Below the pieces are notes generated by a model. The model was not told the DNA's origin, did no database searches, and saw only the letters and a program-made list of their open reading frames with translations. Of a stretch of DNA of 64,000 nucleotides, positions 1 to 14,120 are shown in pieces (positions within the stretch are counted from its first letter, which is position 1; each line of letters starts with the position of its first letter). Made by a program: the position numbers and the translations under genes. The DNA lies in NCBI GenBank assembly GCA_030645955.1, contig JAUSMR010000112.1, forward strand, positions 50,412 to 114,411, in the 5' to 3' direction. Source of the stretch: Gallionella sp. (GTDB lineage: Bacteria; Pseudomonadota; Gammaproteobacteria; Burkholderiales; Gallionellaceae).

Positions 1-2
1 AT

Positions 3-1091
3 TCGCGCGGGCGAAAAATTTCGGAAGCTGCGCCGAATACCCGCAGCGAATTCCAGCGCGACCGCGATCGCATCATCCATTCCGGAGCGTTTCGCCGCCT
101 GGAATACAAGACCCAGGTGTTTGTGAATCACGAAGGCGACCTGTTTCGCACCCGCCTTACACACAGCATCGAAGTGGCGCAAATCGCCCGTTCCATCGCG
201 CGCCGACTGCATCTGAACGAAGACCTCGCCGAAGCGATTTCCCTGGCGCACGACCTCGGGCACACGCCGTTCGGCCATGCCGGACAGGAAGCGCTGAATG
301 CCTGCATGAAGGCTTACGGTGGCTTTGAGCACAACCTGCAATCGCTGCGCGTGGTGGATATGCTGGAAGAGCGCTACGCGGCATTCGATGGGCTGAACCT
401 TTGTTTTGAAACACGCGAAGGTATTCTCAAGCATTGTTCGGCGGAAAACGCTGCGCAAGTGGGCGAATTGGGCGCACGATTTTTGAATAGCCGCCGCCCC
501 TCGCTGGAAGCGCAAATCGCCAATCTTGCCGACGAAATAGCCTACAACAATCACGATGTGGACGACGGCCTGCGTTCCGGCCTGATCACGCTCGATCAAC
601 TCGCCTCCGTGCCGCTGGTGGCAACGCATTTGCATGAGGTGCGGCACGCTTATCCTGATTTGCCCGAGCGGCGCGTGGTGCATGAAACCGTGCGACGGAT
701 GATCAACACGCTGGTTACTGATTTGATACAACAGAGCGAGCACAATATCAGCGCACAAGGTATAGCCACGATAGAAGATGTGCGCAACGCACCGGCGATG
801 ATTGCTTACAGCAGCGAAGTAAATGAACAGCAGCGCGAGCTGAAAAATTTTCTGCGCATCCATTTGTACCGCCATTACCGCGTGCTGCGCATGAGCGCCA
901 AGGCGCAGCGCATCATCAGCGATTTGTTCGGCGTCTTCATGGCGGACAGCCGGTTGTTGCCCCCGCAATTTCAGAGTGTTGCTGAACATGACCGCGCCCG
1001 CGCGGTTGCCGACTATATTGCCGGGATGACCGACCGTTACGCCATCCGCGAGCATCGCCGCATTTTCGCGGTGGAAGAAGTTCCAATTTAA
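3..1091 (+). CDS. dgt: Deoxyguanosinetriphosphate triphosphohydrolase-like protein (5' truncated by window edge)
   Basis: HD-superfamily dNTP triphosphohydrolase, which hydrolyses (d)NTPs to nucleoside and tripolyphosphate. The reading frame is open from base 3, so the true start lies outside the window; the first in-frame GTG at 117 is internal, because the codons before it already encode the conserved family stretch ending [10 protein letters not shown]. The metal-binding HD signature is visible: [12 protein letters not shown], then [18 protein letters not shown], then the conserved [16 protein letters not shown] that carries the distal Asp. The C-terminal part looks complete and ends about 170 bp before gltB on the same strand. 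This is the short Dgt type common in betaproteobacteria. Its exact in vivo substrate cannot be told from sequence. Confidence 0.93.
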   Translation, partial: SRGRKISEAAPNTRSEFQRDRDRIIHSGAFRRLEYKTQVFVNHEGDLFRTRLTHSIEVAQIARSIARRLHLNEDLAEAISLAHDLGHTPFGHAGQEALNACMKAYGGFEHNLQSLRVVDMLEERYAAFDGLNLCFETREGILKHCSAENAAQVGELGARFLNSRRPSLEAQIANLADEIAYNNHDVDDGLRSGLITLDQLASVPLVATHLHEVRHAYPDLPERRVVHETVRRMINTLVTDLIQQSEHNISAQGIATIEDVRNAPAMIAYSSEVNEQQRELKNFLRIHLYRHYRVLRMSAKAQRIISDLFGVFMADSRLLPPQFQSVAEHDRARAVADYIAGMTDRYAIREHRRIFAVEEVPI

Positions 1092-1192
1092 CAACAAGAT
1101 CACACCGATTGGTGTGGTGTCAGTGCTCGGTGCGGTTGCCCAACATCACCAGACAAGGTAAAATTCCCGCCCTTTCGCTTTTGTAACTGTCG

Positions 1193-1217
1193 TGGCGGCG
1201 TGTGTCGCCATTTTTTT
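1193..1217 (+). terminator. Possible terminator/attenuator hairpin in the gltB leader
   Basis: A short stem (TGGCG pairing with CGCCA around a GCGTGTGT loop) is followed directly by seven T, about 45 bp before the gltB start. It could end dgt transcription or attenuate gltB. The stem is only 5 bp, so this is tentative. Confidence 0.3.
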
Positions 1218-1259
1218 GGCTTTATGAATTGGGCTTTATAGTATGGACTGGGGAACGCC

Positions 1260-6008
<4,749 letters not shown>

Positions 6009-7472
6009 GTGGGCAAGATCACCGGGTTTATGGAATTCCGCCGCTTGAGCGAAGAGTATTTGCCGGTTGCGAAACGCCTGAAAAATTATCATGAGTTCGT
6101 GCTGCACCTGACTGACGAGCAGGCCCGGACGCAAGGCGCGCGCTGCATGGATTGCGGCATTCCGTTCTGCGCGACGGGTTGTCCGGTCAACAACATCATT
6201 CCCGACTGGAATGATCTGGTGTACCGAGGCAACTGGAAGCAGGCGCTGGATGTGTTGCATTCCACCAACAATTTTCCGGAAGTCACCGGGCGCATCTGCC
6301 CCGCTCCGTGCGAAGCGGCATGCGTACTGAACATCAATGATGACGCGGTTGGCATCAAATCCATCGAGCATGCCATTATTGACAAGGGCGGCGAGAACGG
6401 TTGGGTGGTTCCGCAGCCGCCGCAACACAAGACCGGCAAGAAAGTTGCCGTCGTCGGCTCTGGCCCCTCCGGACTGGCGGCAGCGCAACAACTGGCACGC
6501 GCCGGGCATGATGTGGTGGTGTTTGAAAAGAACAGCCGCATCGGCGGTTTACTGCGTTATGGTATCCCCGATTTCAAGCTGGACAAGCGTTTGCTGGATT
6601 GGCGCATGGTGCAGTTGCAAGCCGAGGGGGTGACCTTTCAAACCTCTGTGTTCATCGGAAAGGATGCGCTTGGCAAGAGTGTGTTCAATGATGCCAAAAA
6701 GACCATCGCCCCGAAAGAATTACTGAAAAAATTCGATGCCGTGGTCCTGGCCGGCGGCGCGGAAGTGCCGCGCGATTTACCTGTGCCGGGGCGCGAATTG
6801 CAGGGCGTGCACTATGCGCTGGATTTCCTTATTCCGCAGAACAAGGAAGTGGCAGGCGATGGCAAGAATCCGATCAATGCCAAGGGCAAGCATGTGGTGG
6901 TAATCGGCGGCGGCGATACCGGCTCCGATTGCGTCGGCACTTCGAACCGTCATGGCGCGTTGTCGATCACCCAGTTTGAAGTGATGCCGCGCCCGCCGGA
7001 AATGGAAAACAAACCGCTGGTGTGGCCGGACTGGCCGATGAAGCTGCGCACTTCCAGTTCGCATGAGGAAGGCGCGCAACGCGACTGGTCTATCGCCACC
7101 AGGGAATTCATCGGCAACAACGGCAAGGTCGAGAAACTGCGCGCGGTGCGCGTCGAATGGAAAGACGGCAAGATGAGCGAAATCGCGGGCAGCGAGTTCG
7201 AGATCAAGGCCGATCTGGTGCTGCTGGCGATGGGCTTCGTCAGCCCGGCGCAAAAAGTGCTGGATGCATTCGGGGTGGAAAAAGATGCGCGCGGCAACGC
7301 CAGGGCCACGACCGATGGCGCAGGTTGTTACAAGACCAGCGTGGACAAGGTGTTTGCCGCCGGCGACATGCGCCGCGGCCAATCGCTGGTGGTATGGGCG
7401 ATCCGCGAAGGCCGCCAGTGCGCGCGGGCGGTGGACGAGTATCTGATGGGCAGCACCGTTTTGCCGCGTTAA
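6009..7472 (+). CDS. gltD: Glutamate synthase small (beta) subunit
   Basis: FAD-dependent NADPH dehydrogenase subunit that passes electrons to GltB. The product is 487 residues from a GTG start placed immediately after the gltB stop; the ribosome-binding site AGGAGG lies inside the last gltB codons, so the two genes are translationally coupled. N-terminal cysteine motifs for 4Fe-4S clusters are seen in [17 protein letters not shown] (near residue 46) and [11 protein letters not shown]. The FAD Rossmann motif is [15 protein letters not shown] and the NADPH motif [13 protein letters not shown], with a C-terminal [20 protein letters not shown] contact. Length and domain order are normal for the family. 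Confidence 0.97.
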   Translation: MGKITGFMEFRRLSEEYLPVAKRLKNYHEFVLHLTDEQARTQGARCMDCGIPFCATGCPVNNIIPDWNDLVYRGNWKQALDVLHSTNNFPEVTGRICPAPCEAACVLNINDDAVGIKSIEHAIIDKGGENGWVVPQPPQHKTGKKVAVVGSGPSGLAAAQQLARAGHDVVVFEKNSRIGGLLRYGIPDFKLDKRLLDWRMVQLQAEGVTFQTSVFIGKDALGKSVFNDAKKTIAPKELLKKFDAVVLAGGAEVPRDLPVPGRELQGVHYALDFLIPQNKEVAGDGKNPINAKGKHVVVIGGGDTGSDCVGTSNRHGALSITQFEVMPRPPEMENKPLVWPDWPMKLRTSSSHEEGAQRDWSIATREFIGNNGKVEKLRAVRVEWKDGKMSEIAGSEFEIKADLVLLAMGFVSPAQKVLDAFGVEKDARGNARATTDGAGCYKTSVDKVFAAGDMRRGQSLVVWAIREGRQCARAVDEYLMGSTVLPR

Positions 7473-7475
7473 CCC

Positions 7476-7548
7476 GTAGGGGCGGGTCTTGCACCCGCCC
7501 TTTTTCGGGGTATTGATAAATCAGGGCGGGTGCAAGACACGCCCCTAC
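7476..7548. repeat. GTAG-bounded palindromic (REP-like) element between gltD and hemE
   Basis: Two 25-bp arms (7476-7500 and 7524-7548) match as inverted repeats at 24 of 25 positions around a 23-bp loop. The element begins GTAGGGGCGGGT and ends with the complement, ...CCCCTAC. It can fold as a strong hairpin and may end gltD transcription. Confidence 0.85.
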
Positions 7549-7563
7549 AATTCAAGGTTAAAC

Positions 7564-8628
7564 ATGAACTTTAAACTGAAAAACGACACATTCCTGCGCG
7601 CCCTGCTGCGCCAGCCGACCGACTACACGCCAATATGGATGATGCGCCAGGCCGGCCGCTACCTGCCGGAATACCGCGAGTCGCGCAAGCGCGCCGGCAG
7701 CTTCCTCGGCCTGTGCAAGAGCCCGGACTACGCCACCGAAGTGACACTGCAGCCGCTGGATCGCTTCCCGCTGGATGCCGCGATCCTGTTCTCCGACATT
7801 CTCACCGTGCCGGACGCGATGGGTCTGGGGCTGTATTTCTCCGAAGGCGAAGGCCCGAAGTTCGAGCGCCCATTGCGCGACGCAGCGGCGATCAGGGCGT
7901 TGCGCGTGCCGGACATCGGCAAGGATTTGAAATACGTCACCGATGCCGTGACGCAAATACGCAAGGCGCTGGACGGCCGCGTGCCGCTGATCGGCTTCTC
8001 CGGCAGCCCGTTCACACTGTCCTGCTACATGGTCGAAGGCGGTGGCAGCGACGATTACGCCAGGGTGAAAACCCTGATGTACAACGAGCCGAAGCTGATG
8101 CACCACATCCTCGAAGTAACCACCCAGGCGGTGATCGCTTACCTGAATGCGCAGATCGAAGCCGGCGCGCAGGCCGTGATGATTTTCGATTCATGGGGCG
8201 GCGTGCTGTCCCATGCGGCGTTTCATGAATTTTCGCTGGCCTATACCCAGCGCATCGTCGACGGCCTGATCAAGGAAAAAGACGGCGTGCGCATCCCGTC
8301 CATCGTATTCACCAAGGGCGGCGGCCTGTGGATCGAGAGTATCGCCAACAGCGGCTGCGATGCGGTGGGACTGGACTGGACCATGGACATTGGCATTGCG
8401 CGCCAGAAGGTCGGCCACAAAGTCGCGTTGCAGGGCAACATGGACCCGGCGGTGCTGTTTGCCTCGCCGGATGCAATCCACAGCGAAGTCGAACGCATCC
8501 TCGGCAGCTACGGTTACGGCAGCGGCCACGTGTTCAACCTGGGTCACGGCATCTCGCAGCACTCCAACCCGGAGCACGCGGCGGCGCTGGTTGCGGCGGT
8601 ACATGAGCTGAGCCGCAAATATCACTAA
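7564..8628 (+). CDS. hemE: Uroporphyrinogen decarboxylase
   Basis: Removes four acetate carboxyl groups from uroporphyrinogen III to give coproporphyrinogen III in cytoplasmic heme synthesis. The product is 354 residues, the usual length. The first family signature, [14 protein letters not shown], lies near residue 20 and the second, [17 protein letters not shown], near residue 145; [11 protein letters not shown] and [10 protein letters not shown] are the conserved C-terminal blocks. The ATG at 7564 is chosen because translation upstream of it would run through the palindromic repeat that ends at 7548. The gene stands alone between two repeat-bearing gaps. Confidence 0.97.
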   Translation: MNFKLKNDTFLRALLRQPTDYTPIWMMRQAGRYLPEYRESRKRAGSFLGLCKSPDYATEVTLQPLDRFPLDAAILFSDILTVPDAMGLGLYFSEGEGPKFERPLRDAAAIRALRVPDIGKDLKYVTDAVTQIRKALDGRVPLIGFSGSPFTLSCYMVEGGGSDDYARVKTLMYNEPKLMHHILEVTTQAVIAYLNAQIEAGAQAVMIFDSWGGVLSHAAFHEFSLAYTQRIVDGLIKEKDGVRIPSIVFTKGGGLWIESIANSGCDAVGLDWTMDIGIARQKVGHKVALQGNMDPAVLFASPDAIHSEVERILGSYGYGSGHVFNLGHGISQHSNPEHAAALVAAVHELSRKYH

Positions 8629-8878
8629 AAACCTCTGCGCAACTACTGATGAAACAACTAGCCATCTGACTAAGTTGGCAAACTACGCCAACCAAGTTAT
8701 TGGTTATGCGCTCGCTGATACGGCGTTAAAAAATAGCTCAAAATCCTCATGTGCTAAATGCGCATTCTGGTTTTTGCGAGTTGGGCGGCAACAGCAAGCC
8801 GCCCATCCCTGCCAAACCCACTTCACTATTTTTTGCCTTGTCTCAGCTTCGCTCGCTACGTTGTGCAAAGGTTTTGAG
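8625..8878. repeat. Long imperfect palindrome filling the hemE-priA gap
   Basis: The outer arms (AAAACCTCTGCGCAACT at the left, ACGTTGTGCAAAGGTTTT at the right) are complementary with a few mismatches. Inside are a 51-bp stem-loop module (8659-8709, minus orientation) and a second hairpin around 8735-8780. About 66 bp (8644-8709) recur nearly identically at 58963-59029. The small open frame at 8675 that reads across this is repeat-derived. The rest of the 337-bp gap holds only the terminator at 8895. Confidence 0.75.
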
Positions 8879-8894
8879 GATGGTGGTTTGAACA

Positions 8895-8923
8895 AAAAGC
8901 CGCAGGCATCCCCTGCGGCTTTT
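8895..8923 (+). terminator. Rho-independent terminator upstream of priA
   Basis: The stem GCCGCAGG/CCTGCGGC with a 5-nt loop is flanked by A4 on the left and T4 on the right. It ends read-through from hemE about 40 bp before priA. Confidence 0.7.
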
Positions 8924-8965
8924 GCATTTCTGCGACAATCGCAGCGTTATATCGTTTGAATAAAT

Positions 8966-11251
8966 ATGTCTATCGTCCGCGTCGCCCTCGATGTCCCGCT
9001 GCCCACCCTGTTCGATTACACGGTGGCGGAAGGTATTGCGGTTGCTATCGGACAGCGCGTGATCGTGCCGTTCGGGCGCAGGCAGATGGCCGGGGTGGTG
9101 ATGGAGTGCGTTGCCGCTACGGATATGGCGCCGGAGCGCATCAAGCCGGTGAAACAGGTGCTGTGCGACAGCGCGCCGTTGTCGGCGGAATTGCTAGCTC
9201 TGCTGCGCTTTTGCAGCGATTACTACCGCTATCCTATCGGGCAGACTGTGCTGTCCGCGTTGCCCGCGCGCTTGCGTTCGGACAAACCTATCACCAGCCG
9301 GACGATTTTGTCGTATCGCCTGAGTACCAGCGGTGCGGCGCTCGATCTCGAGAATTATCCGAAACGCAAGGTGGTGCAGCGGCGCATCCTGGGTAAGCTG
9401 GCCGAGCAGCCGTGCAATCTGGCGCAGCTTAAGAGTCTGTCGGCGACGGCGGGGGCGCAGTTGAAGGCGTTGGTGGCGGAGGGGTGGGTTGAGAGTTTTG
9501 CCCGCTCTGGAGCCCCCCACCTCAATCCTCCCCCGATGCCCTCTCCTCAATCCTCTCCCGCAAGCGGGCGAGGAGGCGAACGAGAAATGCAATCTTCAAT
9601 CCTTGCGGGAGAGGAGGCAAACGTGAAAGGCCATATTTTTCATGGTGCGCACATCCTCACCGGCGAACAGCAGCAGGCGGTGGATGCGGTCACGCAAGCC
9701 AGCGGCTATGCCTGTTTCCTGCTGCATGGCATCACCGGCAGCGGCAAGACCGAGGTGTATGTGCATCTGATGCACGATGTGCTGCAGCGCGGCGGGCAGG
9801 TGTTGCTGCTGGTGCCGGAAATCAACCTCACACCGCAACTGGAAAATTATTTCCGCAGCCGCTTTCCGGATGTAAATCTGATCAGTCTGCACAGCGGCTT
9901 GTCGGAAGGCGAGCGGTTGCATAACTGGCAGCAGGCGCAAGCGGGCGCGGCGCAGATCGTGCTCGGCACGCGCCTGGCGGTGTTCGCCGAGTTACCCGGG
10001 CTCGCGCTGATCATCGTGGACGAGGAGCACGACAGTTCGTTCAAGCAGCAGGACGGGCTGCGCTATTCGGCGCGCGACGTGGCGATCTTCCGCGCCAGCC
10101 AGCGCGGCGTGGCTATCGTGCTGGGTTCGGCGACGCCGTCGCTGGAGAGCTACCACAATGCGCAAAGCGGGCGTTACCGGATGCTCAAGTTGACCGGGCG
10201 CGCGCTTGCCGAGGCGCGCCTGCCCGTGGTGCGTTGCATCAACATCAACCAGACGGTGATGCACCACGGCATCAGCGAAAACCTGCTGCGCGAGATCGGG
10301 CTGCGCATCGCGCGCAAGGAACAGAGTCTGTTATTCATCAACCGGCGCGGTTACGCGCCGGTGCTGATGTGTACCTCATGCGGCTGGTTGTCCGGCTGCA
10401 AGCATTGCGCGGGCAAGATGGTGCTGCATCTGAACGACAAGCGGTTGCGCTGCCACCATTGCGGCTATCAATTGCATGTGCCGCACGCCTGCCCGAGTTG
10501 CGGCAATGCAGACCTGCATCCGGTCGGCAGCGGCACACAGCGCGTGGAAAGTGTATTGCGGGAACGCTTCCCGGAGGCGCGCATTTTGCGGGTGGATCGC
10601 GACAGCACGCGCAACAAACGCGCCTGGCAGACCATGCGCGAGCAGATCCACGCCAATGAAGTGGACATTCTGGTCGGCACGCAGATGCTCGCCAAGGGAC
10701 ACGATTTCCCCGCGCTGACTCTGGTCGGTGTGCTCAACCCGGACAGTGCGCTGTACAGCAGCGACTTTCGCGCGGCGGAAAAACTGTTCGCGCAACTGGT
10801 GCAGGTGGCCGGGCGCGCCGGGCGCGCCGACAAACCCGGCGAGGTGGTAATTCAAACCGCCTTCCCCGATCATCCGCTGTTCCGTGCGTTGCAGACCCAT
10901 GATTTTGAGGGTTGGGCTGCGTCGCAACTCGCCGAGCGGCAGATGGCGGGCTTCCCGCCGTTCATGTATCAGGCGATGCTGCGCACAGAAGGGAAAAATG
11001 AAACCGAGGTGTATGCGTATCTCAATCACGCCCGTGCTGCTGCGGTTGAATTGCGGCACGCCGTGGAAATCCTCGGCGTGGTGCCCGCCGCGCTGCCGCG
11101 CCGCGCCAATCATATTCGTGCGCAGTTGCTGATACAAAGTGAGAAGCGCAAGGACTTGCAACAATTCCTGCGCACCTGGCAACCGAAGCTGGACGAGCTG
11201 GCCGCGAAGAAGTTGCGTTGCTCTTTGGATGTCGACCCGCTGGAGTTTTAA
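8966..11251 (+). CDS. priA: Primosomal replication restart helicase PriA
   Basis: A 3'-5' superfamily-2 helicase that recognises stalled forks and reloads the replisome. The product is 761 residues, somewhat longer than E. coli PriA. Order: N-terminal 3'BD domain (VALDVPLPTLFDYTV), winged-helix region, Walker A in HGITGSGKTEVYV (near residue 255), DEEH box in IIVDEEHDSSFKQQ, zinc-binding cysteines (CTSCGWLSGCKHC, CHHCGY, CPSCGN), then the helicase C-terminal motifs including QVAGRAGRADKPG. Residues about 181-222, just before the helicase core, are Pro/Ser/Gly-rich and are encoded by a palindromic repeat that does not break the frame. This linker position should tolerate extra length, so the protein is probably functional. 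Confidence 0.96.
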   Translation: MSIVRVALDVPLPTLFDYTVAEGIAVAIGQRVIVPFGRRQMAGVVMECVAATDMAPERIKPVKQVLCDSAPLSAELLALLRFCSDYYRYPIGQTVLSALPARLRSDKPITSRTILSYRLSTSGAALDLENYPKRKVVQRRILGKLAEQPCNLAQLKSLSATAGAQLKALVAEGWVESFARSGAPHLNPPPMPSPQSSPASGRGGEREMQSSILAGEEANVKGHIFHGAHILTGEQQQAVDAVTQASGYACFLLHGITGSGKTEVYVHLMHDVLQRGGQVLLLVPEINLTPQLENYFRSRFPDVNLISLHSGLSEGERLHNWQQAQAGAAQIVLGTRLAVFAELPGLALIIVDEEHDSSFKQQDGLRYSARDVAIFRASQRGVAIVLGSATPSLESYHNAQSGRYRMLKLTGRALAEARLPVVRCININQTVMHHGISENLLREIGLRIARKEQSLLFINRRGYAPVLMCTSCGWLSGCKHCAGKMVLHLNDKRLRCHHCGYQLHVPHACPSCGNADLHPVGSGTQRVESVLRERFPEARILRVDRDSTRNKRAWQTMREQIHANEVDILVGTQMLAKGHDFPALTLVGVLNPDSALYSSDFRAAEKLFAQLVQVAGRAGRADKPGEVVIQTAFPDHPLFRALQTHDFEGWAASQLAERQMAGFPPFMYQAMLRTEGKNETEVYAYLNHARAAAVELRHAVEILGVVPAALPRRANHIRAQLLIQSEKRKDLQQFLRTWQPKLDELAAKKLRCSLDVDPLEF
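9515..9628. repeat. Palindromic repeat inserted in frame in priA
   Basis: The inverted arms CTCTCCCGCAAG (about 9555) and CTTGCGGGAGAG (about 9600) lie within pyrimidine-rich sequence. The same CTCTCCCGCAAGCGGGCGAG core occurs inside moeA (53.5 kb) and, inverted, in the purN-purM gap (20.2 kb). The frame stays open through it. Confidence 0.75.
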
Positions 11252-11394
11252 CAGGATGTTTAAAAACTACTGCGAGGCGATGATGCTGCGTTGAAAACCG
11301 TCGAAAAATGCTCATTTACTATGTGTAAACTCCGCTTTTTCGCCAGTTTCCGCCTTGCCTGATCGCCTCTCGCTACGTTTTTTAACACCCTGTT
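11251..11394. repeat. Long hairpin element between convergent priA and 11420 gene
   Basis: The left arm (from 11252) and right arm (to 11392) pair as CAGGATGTTTAAAAA-ACTAC against its near complement, with an inner pair AAAACCGTCGAAAAA/TTTTTCGCCAGTTT and a terminal TTTAC-TATGT-GTAAA loop. Nearly the whole 142 bp can form one hairpin and may act as a two-way terminator. Confidence 0.8.
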
Positions 11395-11419
11395 GGAAAA
11401 CAGCCATTCCCGGATATTC

Positions 11420-13012
11420 CTACTGGATTTCCACCACGCGGTTGGGCTTTAACTTCGCATAGAAAGGCATCGCCATGCCGACCGATGCGCCGATATACGT
11501 CGGATCGGCAATGACGAAGCGGGTACCCTGGTGATCCACCGTGGAAAAACCGGGTTTCACTTGCTTGAGTGCCACGGCAGTCGTCATGTGTCCCGGATAG
11601 AGCAGGCCGATCATTTTCACTCCAACCAGTTCATGGGCCAGCCAGGCGAACAGCACCGAGCGGTCCTCGCAGTCGGAATAGGGGAAGAAAAACGACTCTT
11701 CGACGAAGAAATATTTCTCGTAGCCGAACTGGTCATCGTCGGTCTTGTAGGCAAAGGCTTTCTGGACAAAGGCGAGCAGAAAATTCACGGCATCTTCCTC
11801 GTTCATCGTCGCGGTGTATTTTTTCAGCTCGGCGAGCAGGGTCTGGCGCACCAGCTGGCTGCCGTCGGTAGCGTAATAAATCGCAAACTCGGATTGCGGG
11901 AAGGAGCCCATGTACTGCACCAGCCGCCGGTCATAGGGCACGTTTAACTTGATCGGCTCGCCCTTGTATTCGAAGCTCAGTGCACGCTGCGCCGTCACCG
12001 GCCTGGTGAAGCTGGTAGAGGCAGACGCTATGTCGAGCGGCTTGAGCTTGACCGGATAGCTGGCTTCATAGGTATAAAAGGAGCCGATGCTGTCGCCGCG
12101 GTCAGCGGCCAGTACCGCGTAGTAAGTCTGAGGACCCACTTTGGTGAACTTGGTCGAGAACACCTGTTGTTTGACCGCAACAAAAAGATGCACGTCAGCT
12201 CCGGCGTAACCCAGACGCACGTCATAGCCTGACTTGACGAGAAAATACCAAAGCAACAAATTTTGTTCCGGCTTGCGCTCCGGCTGCAGCGCCTGCACGG
12301 CATCGCGCCAGAGCGCCACATAGCCCCAGTCATCCAGCTTGAGTTCGCGGCGCGCCGCATTAACCGACTCGATCGCCGCCTCGTACTTGCTGCCGCTCAT
12401 CATCGTCCAGAAGGCGCTCATCGCCTCCGGTTTGTCGCCGTTGGGCAGACGGTATTTCTTCCATTGCGGATCGAAATGGAAGCTCACCGTATTGCCGTAA
12501 AAGGAAAGTTCCAGCGTGTCCGCAGCTACTGGCACCGGCTTAGGTTGTGGCGGCGGTGGCGGTGCCGGTGCCGGTGTAATGACCGGCGCTACAACAACAG
12601 GCGCTATGACGGGAGCAGGAACCGGTGTTATCGGCGCCGGCTTGGCTTTAATATCGGGTGTCGGTTTCGGCGCAATGGGTTCCGGAGCTGGAACAGGCTT
12701 CACCGGAGCGGGCTGTGCAGCAGGGACAACAACCGGAAGCTGCCTGGGCTTCGGCTCCTTGATGCGAACCTTGCCCTGGAAAGTATCGAATTCGCGCCAC
12801 TGGCTCTTGAGAAAGCCGGAAAATTCGCGATCCTGATTTTCTTTGTACTCCTGAAATTCTGCCTTGATCTTTTGCGCGCCTTGCTGCTGCTGCAGGCGAT
12901 AGGCCTCGAAGCTATCCGTCGCTGCAAAAGACGCCGGGGCAATGGCCGCAAATGCGAAAACGAATGCAACTGGTACCAGTGTGAAGGACGATAGTGCAGG
13001 GAATGGTTTCAT
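11420..13012 (-). CDS. Secreted protein with coiled-coil, Pro-rich linker and transglutaminase-like domain
   Basis: A 530-residue exported protein. A signal peptide is followed by a Gln/Lys/Glu-rich, probably helical stretch (residues about 30-85), a long Pro/Val/Ala-rich linker (about 90-160) and a globular C-terminal half. That half carries a probable papain/transglutaminase-like triad: Cys in YSDCEDRSVLFAWL, His in LLYPGHMTTAV and Asp in VIADPTYIGAS. Together these resemble bacterial transglutaminase-like (Arylest/DUF) proteins, which may be proteases or peptide-modifying enzymes; the substrate is unknown. Its start is 11 bp from the end of the upstream lipoprotein gene, so the two are probably co-transcribed. 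The Pro-rich linker suggests it spans the periplasm. Confidence 0.75.
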   Translation of the reverse strand: MKPFPALSSFTLVPVAFVFAFAAIAPASFAATDSFEAYRLQQQQGAQKIKAEFQEYKENQDREFSGFLKSQWREFDTFQGKVRIKEPKPRQLPVVVPAAQPAPVKPVPAPEPIAPKPTPDIKAKPAPITPVPAPVIAPVVVAPVITPAPAPPPPPQPKPVPVAADTLELSFYGNTVSFHFDPQWKKYRLPNGDKPEAMSAFWTMMSGSKYEAAIESVNAARRELKLDDWGYVALWRDAVQALQPERKPEQNLLLWYFLVKSGYDVRLGYAGADVHLFVAVKQQVFSTKFTKVGPQTYYAVLAADRGDSIGSFYTYEASYPVKLKPLDIASASTSFTRPVTAQRALSFEYKGEPIKLNVPYDRRLVQYMGSFPQSEFAIYYATDGSQLVRQTLLAELKKYTATMNEEDAVNFLLAFVQKAFAYKTDDDQFGYEKYFFVEESFFFPYSDCEDRSVLFAWLAHELVGVKMIGLLYPGHMTTAVALKQVKPGFSTVDHQGTRFVIADPTYIGASVGMAMPFYAKLKPNRVVEIQ

Positions 13013-13022
13013 TTCGGGCCTC

Positions 13023-13427
13023 TCATTGGGTGCTTGGAACTAACCATACCCACAATACATCAGAATTCGGATCCCGCCATTTGGCTTTGATCTCGGCTTT
13101 GACATCGGCCTGCCTGAGTTCTTCGTGTGACACATGGGCGCCCACCGTGTTGGACCGGCCGCCCGCCACCGTCGTAGACATCGTCTGCGACGCTTCTATC
13201 TTAACCCCGAAGCGCTTGGCATATTCCTCACGGGCGCGAAGGATAGCCAGCTCTTCCTGTGCTGCCTTGCCACGGACATGCATTCCCGCTGAAGCGGAAA
13301 CCCCGTTGCCAGGATGGTCGATCCACGCGGGCCGGATACTATTGTCGTTAACGTCACTGACGGTATTGCATGCCGCAACATAGAAACAGCACAGCAGTGC
13401 AAGCAGGACGGGGCGAAGCTCTTTCAT
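13023..13427 (-). CDS. Probable LPP20-like lipoprotein
   Basis: 134 residues from the ATG at 13427. This start is preferred because it gives a clean lipoprotein signal (MKELRPVLLALLCCFYVAAC, lipobox VAAC). The mature part contains RPAWIDHPGNGVSASAG followed by an Ala/Glu-rich helix (KAAQEELAILRAREEYAKRFG), the layout of LPP20-type lipoproteins. Function unknown. It is the first gene of a two-gene minus-strand unit with the transglutaminase-like protein, so the pair may act together at the outer membrane. The family call rests on recognition only. Confidence 0.65.
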   Translation of the reverse strand: MKELRPVLLALLCCFYVAACNTVSDVNDNSIRPAWIDHPGNGVSASAGMHVRGKAAQEELAILRAREEYAKRFGVKIEASQTMSTTVAGGRSNTVGAHVSHEELRQADVKAEIKAKWRDPNSDVLWVWLVPSTQ

Positions 13428-13683
13428 GCTGGGTGCCTCGAAAGCGGTGCAGTAAAGGGTAATGTGTATATTATGCAATGCGGCTTGCCGCAATAATGGC
13501 TCAAATTGTAACTTTATAAGCGATATTCTGGTAAGTGCTTTTGGATGGATTAATGCAGCGTTGATTAAAGAGGCAACCATCGGTATGCTGGTCAGTCAAA
13601 CAGGACGTTCAAATACTCGCGTGGTCAAGCGATGAACAAAACGGCATCTGCTTCGCCAAGCCATTATTTTGGGGAGAACGGTT

Positions 13684-14046
13684 ATGAGTTTGCTTGAAAA
13701 AATACTTGGACCAAAATCAAAATACGACAAGAGCATCCCTTATACCTATGAAGCCAGAATTCGCATTATTGAAGGGAGCGATGAATACAATTCCTACTTC
13801 TCTGACACGATTTGCGGGCTGGTGGAATATCTGCACCAGAATGGCATAAAGCCTGATGAGGTGCAGATTATCGAGGTTTATCAGGGGTGTGAACTTCCGA
13901 TAGATGTGAAGTTTTTTACCACGCCAGAACATCAGTGGCTTTTCAAACCGGATATATGCCGTTCGTTTGAGGAACATTACCAGGGCCATATAAAAGAAAA
14001 CACCTGCACATTCAATGACAGGGATTGCAAAGGCAGCGGCCCTTGA
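13684..14046 (+). CDS. Conserved hypothetical protein, 120 aa
   Basis: I do not recognise this protein. The ATG at 13684 follows a GGGGAG ribosome-binding site. It is soluble, with no signal or membrane segment, mixed alpha/beta in character, and has an acidic middle (NGIKPDEVQIIEVYQG). The C-terminus has two cysteines in CTFNDRDC, plus a third Cys in the middle. It precedes a radical SAM enzyme on the same strand by about 340 bp. A link between them is only suggested by position. Confidence 0.6.
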   Translation: MSLLEKILGPKSKYDKSIPYTYEARIRIIEGSDEYNSYFSDTICGLVEYLHQNGIKPDEVQIIEVYQGCELPIDVKFFTTPEHQWLFKPDICRSFEEHYQGHIKENTCTFNDRDCKGSGP

Positions 14047-14102
14047 GGTGTGGCGGTTCCTGGTCTGCCGGGTAAATTTCAGTCTGCATACACAGTGTCT
14101 TC

Positions 14103-14120
14103 AAGATAACCGGTTATCTT
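14103..14120. promoter_or_regulatory. Perfect 18-bp palindrome upstream of the radical SAM gene
   Basis: AAGATAACCGGTTATCTT is its own reverse complement over all 18 bases. It lies in a 341-bp non-coding gap (14047-14387) and could be a dimeric regulator site or the stem of a weak terminator. I see nothing else clearly functional in this gap. Confidence 0.4.

Noticed and set aside
1101..1116. CACACC-GATT-GGTGTG hairpin after dgt as a terminator
   Set aside because: The stem is only 6 bp and no T-run follows.
8675..8959. 94-codon open frame starting MANYANQVIGYA, with a similar start at 58994-59275
   Set aside because: Both starts fall inside the same repeated stem-loop module and the rest diverges at once, so the shared peptide is a by-product of the DNA repeat.
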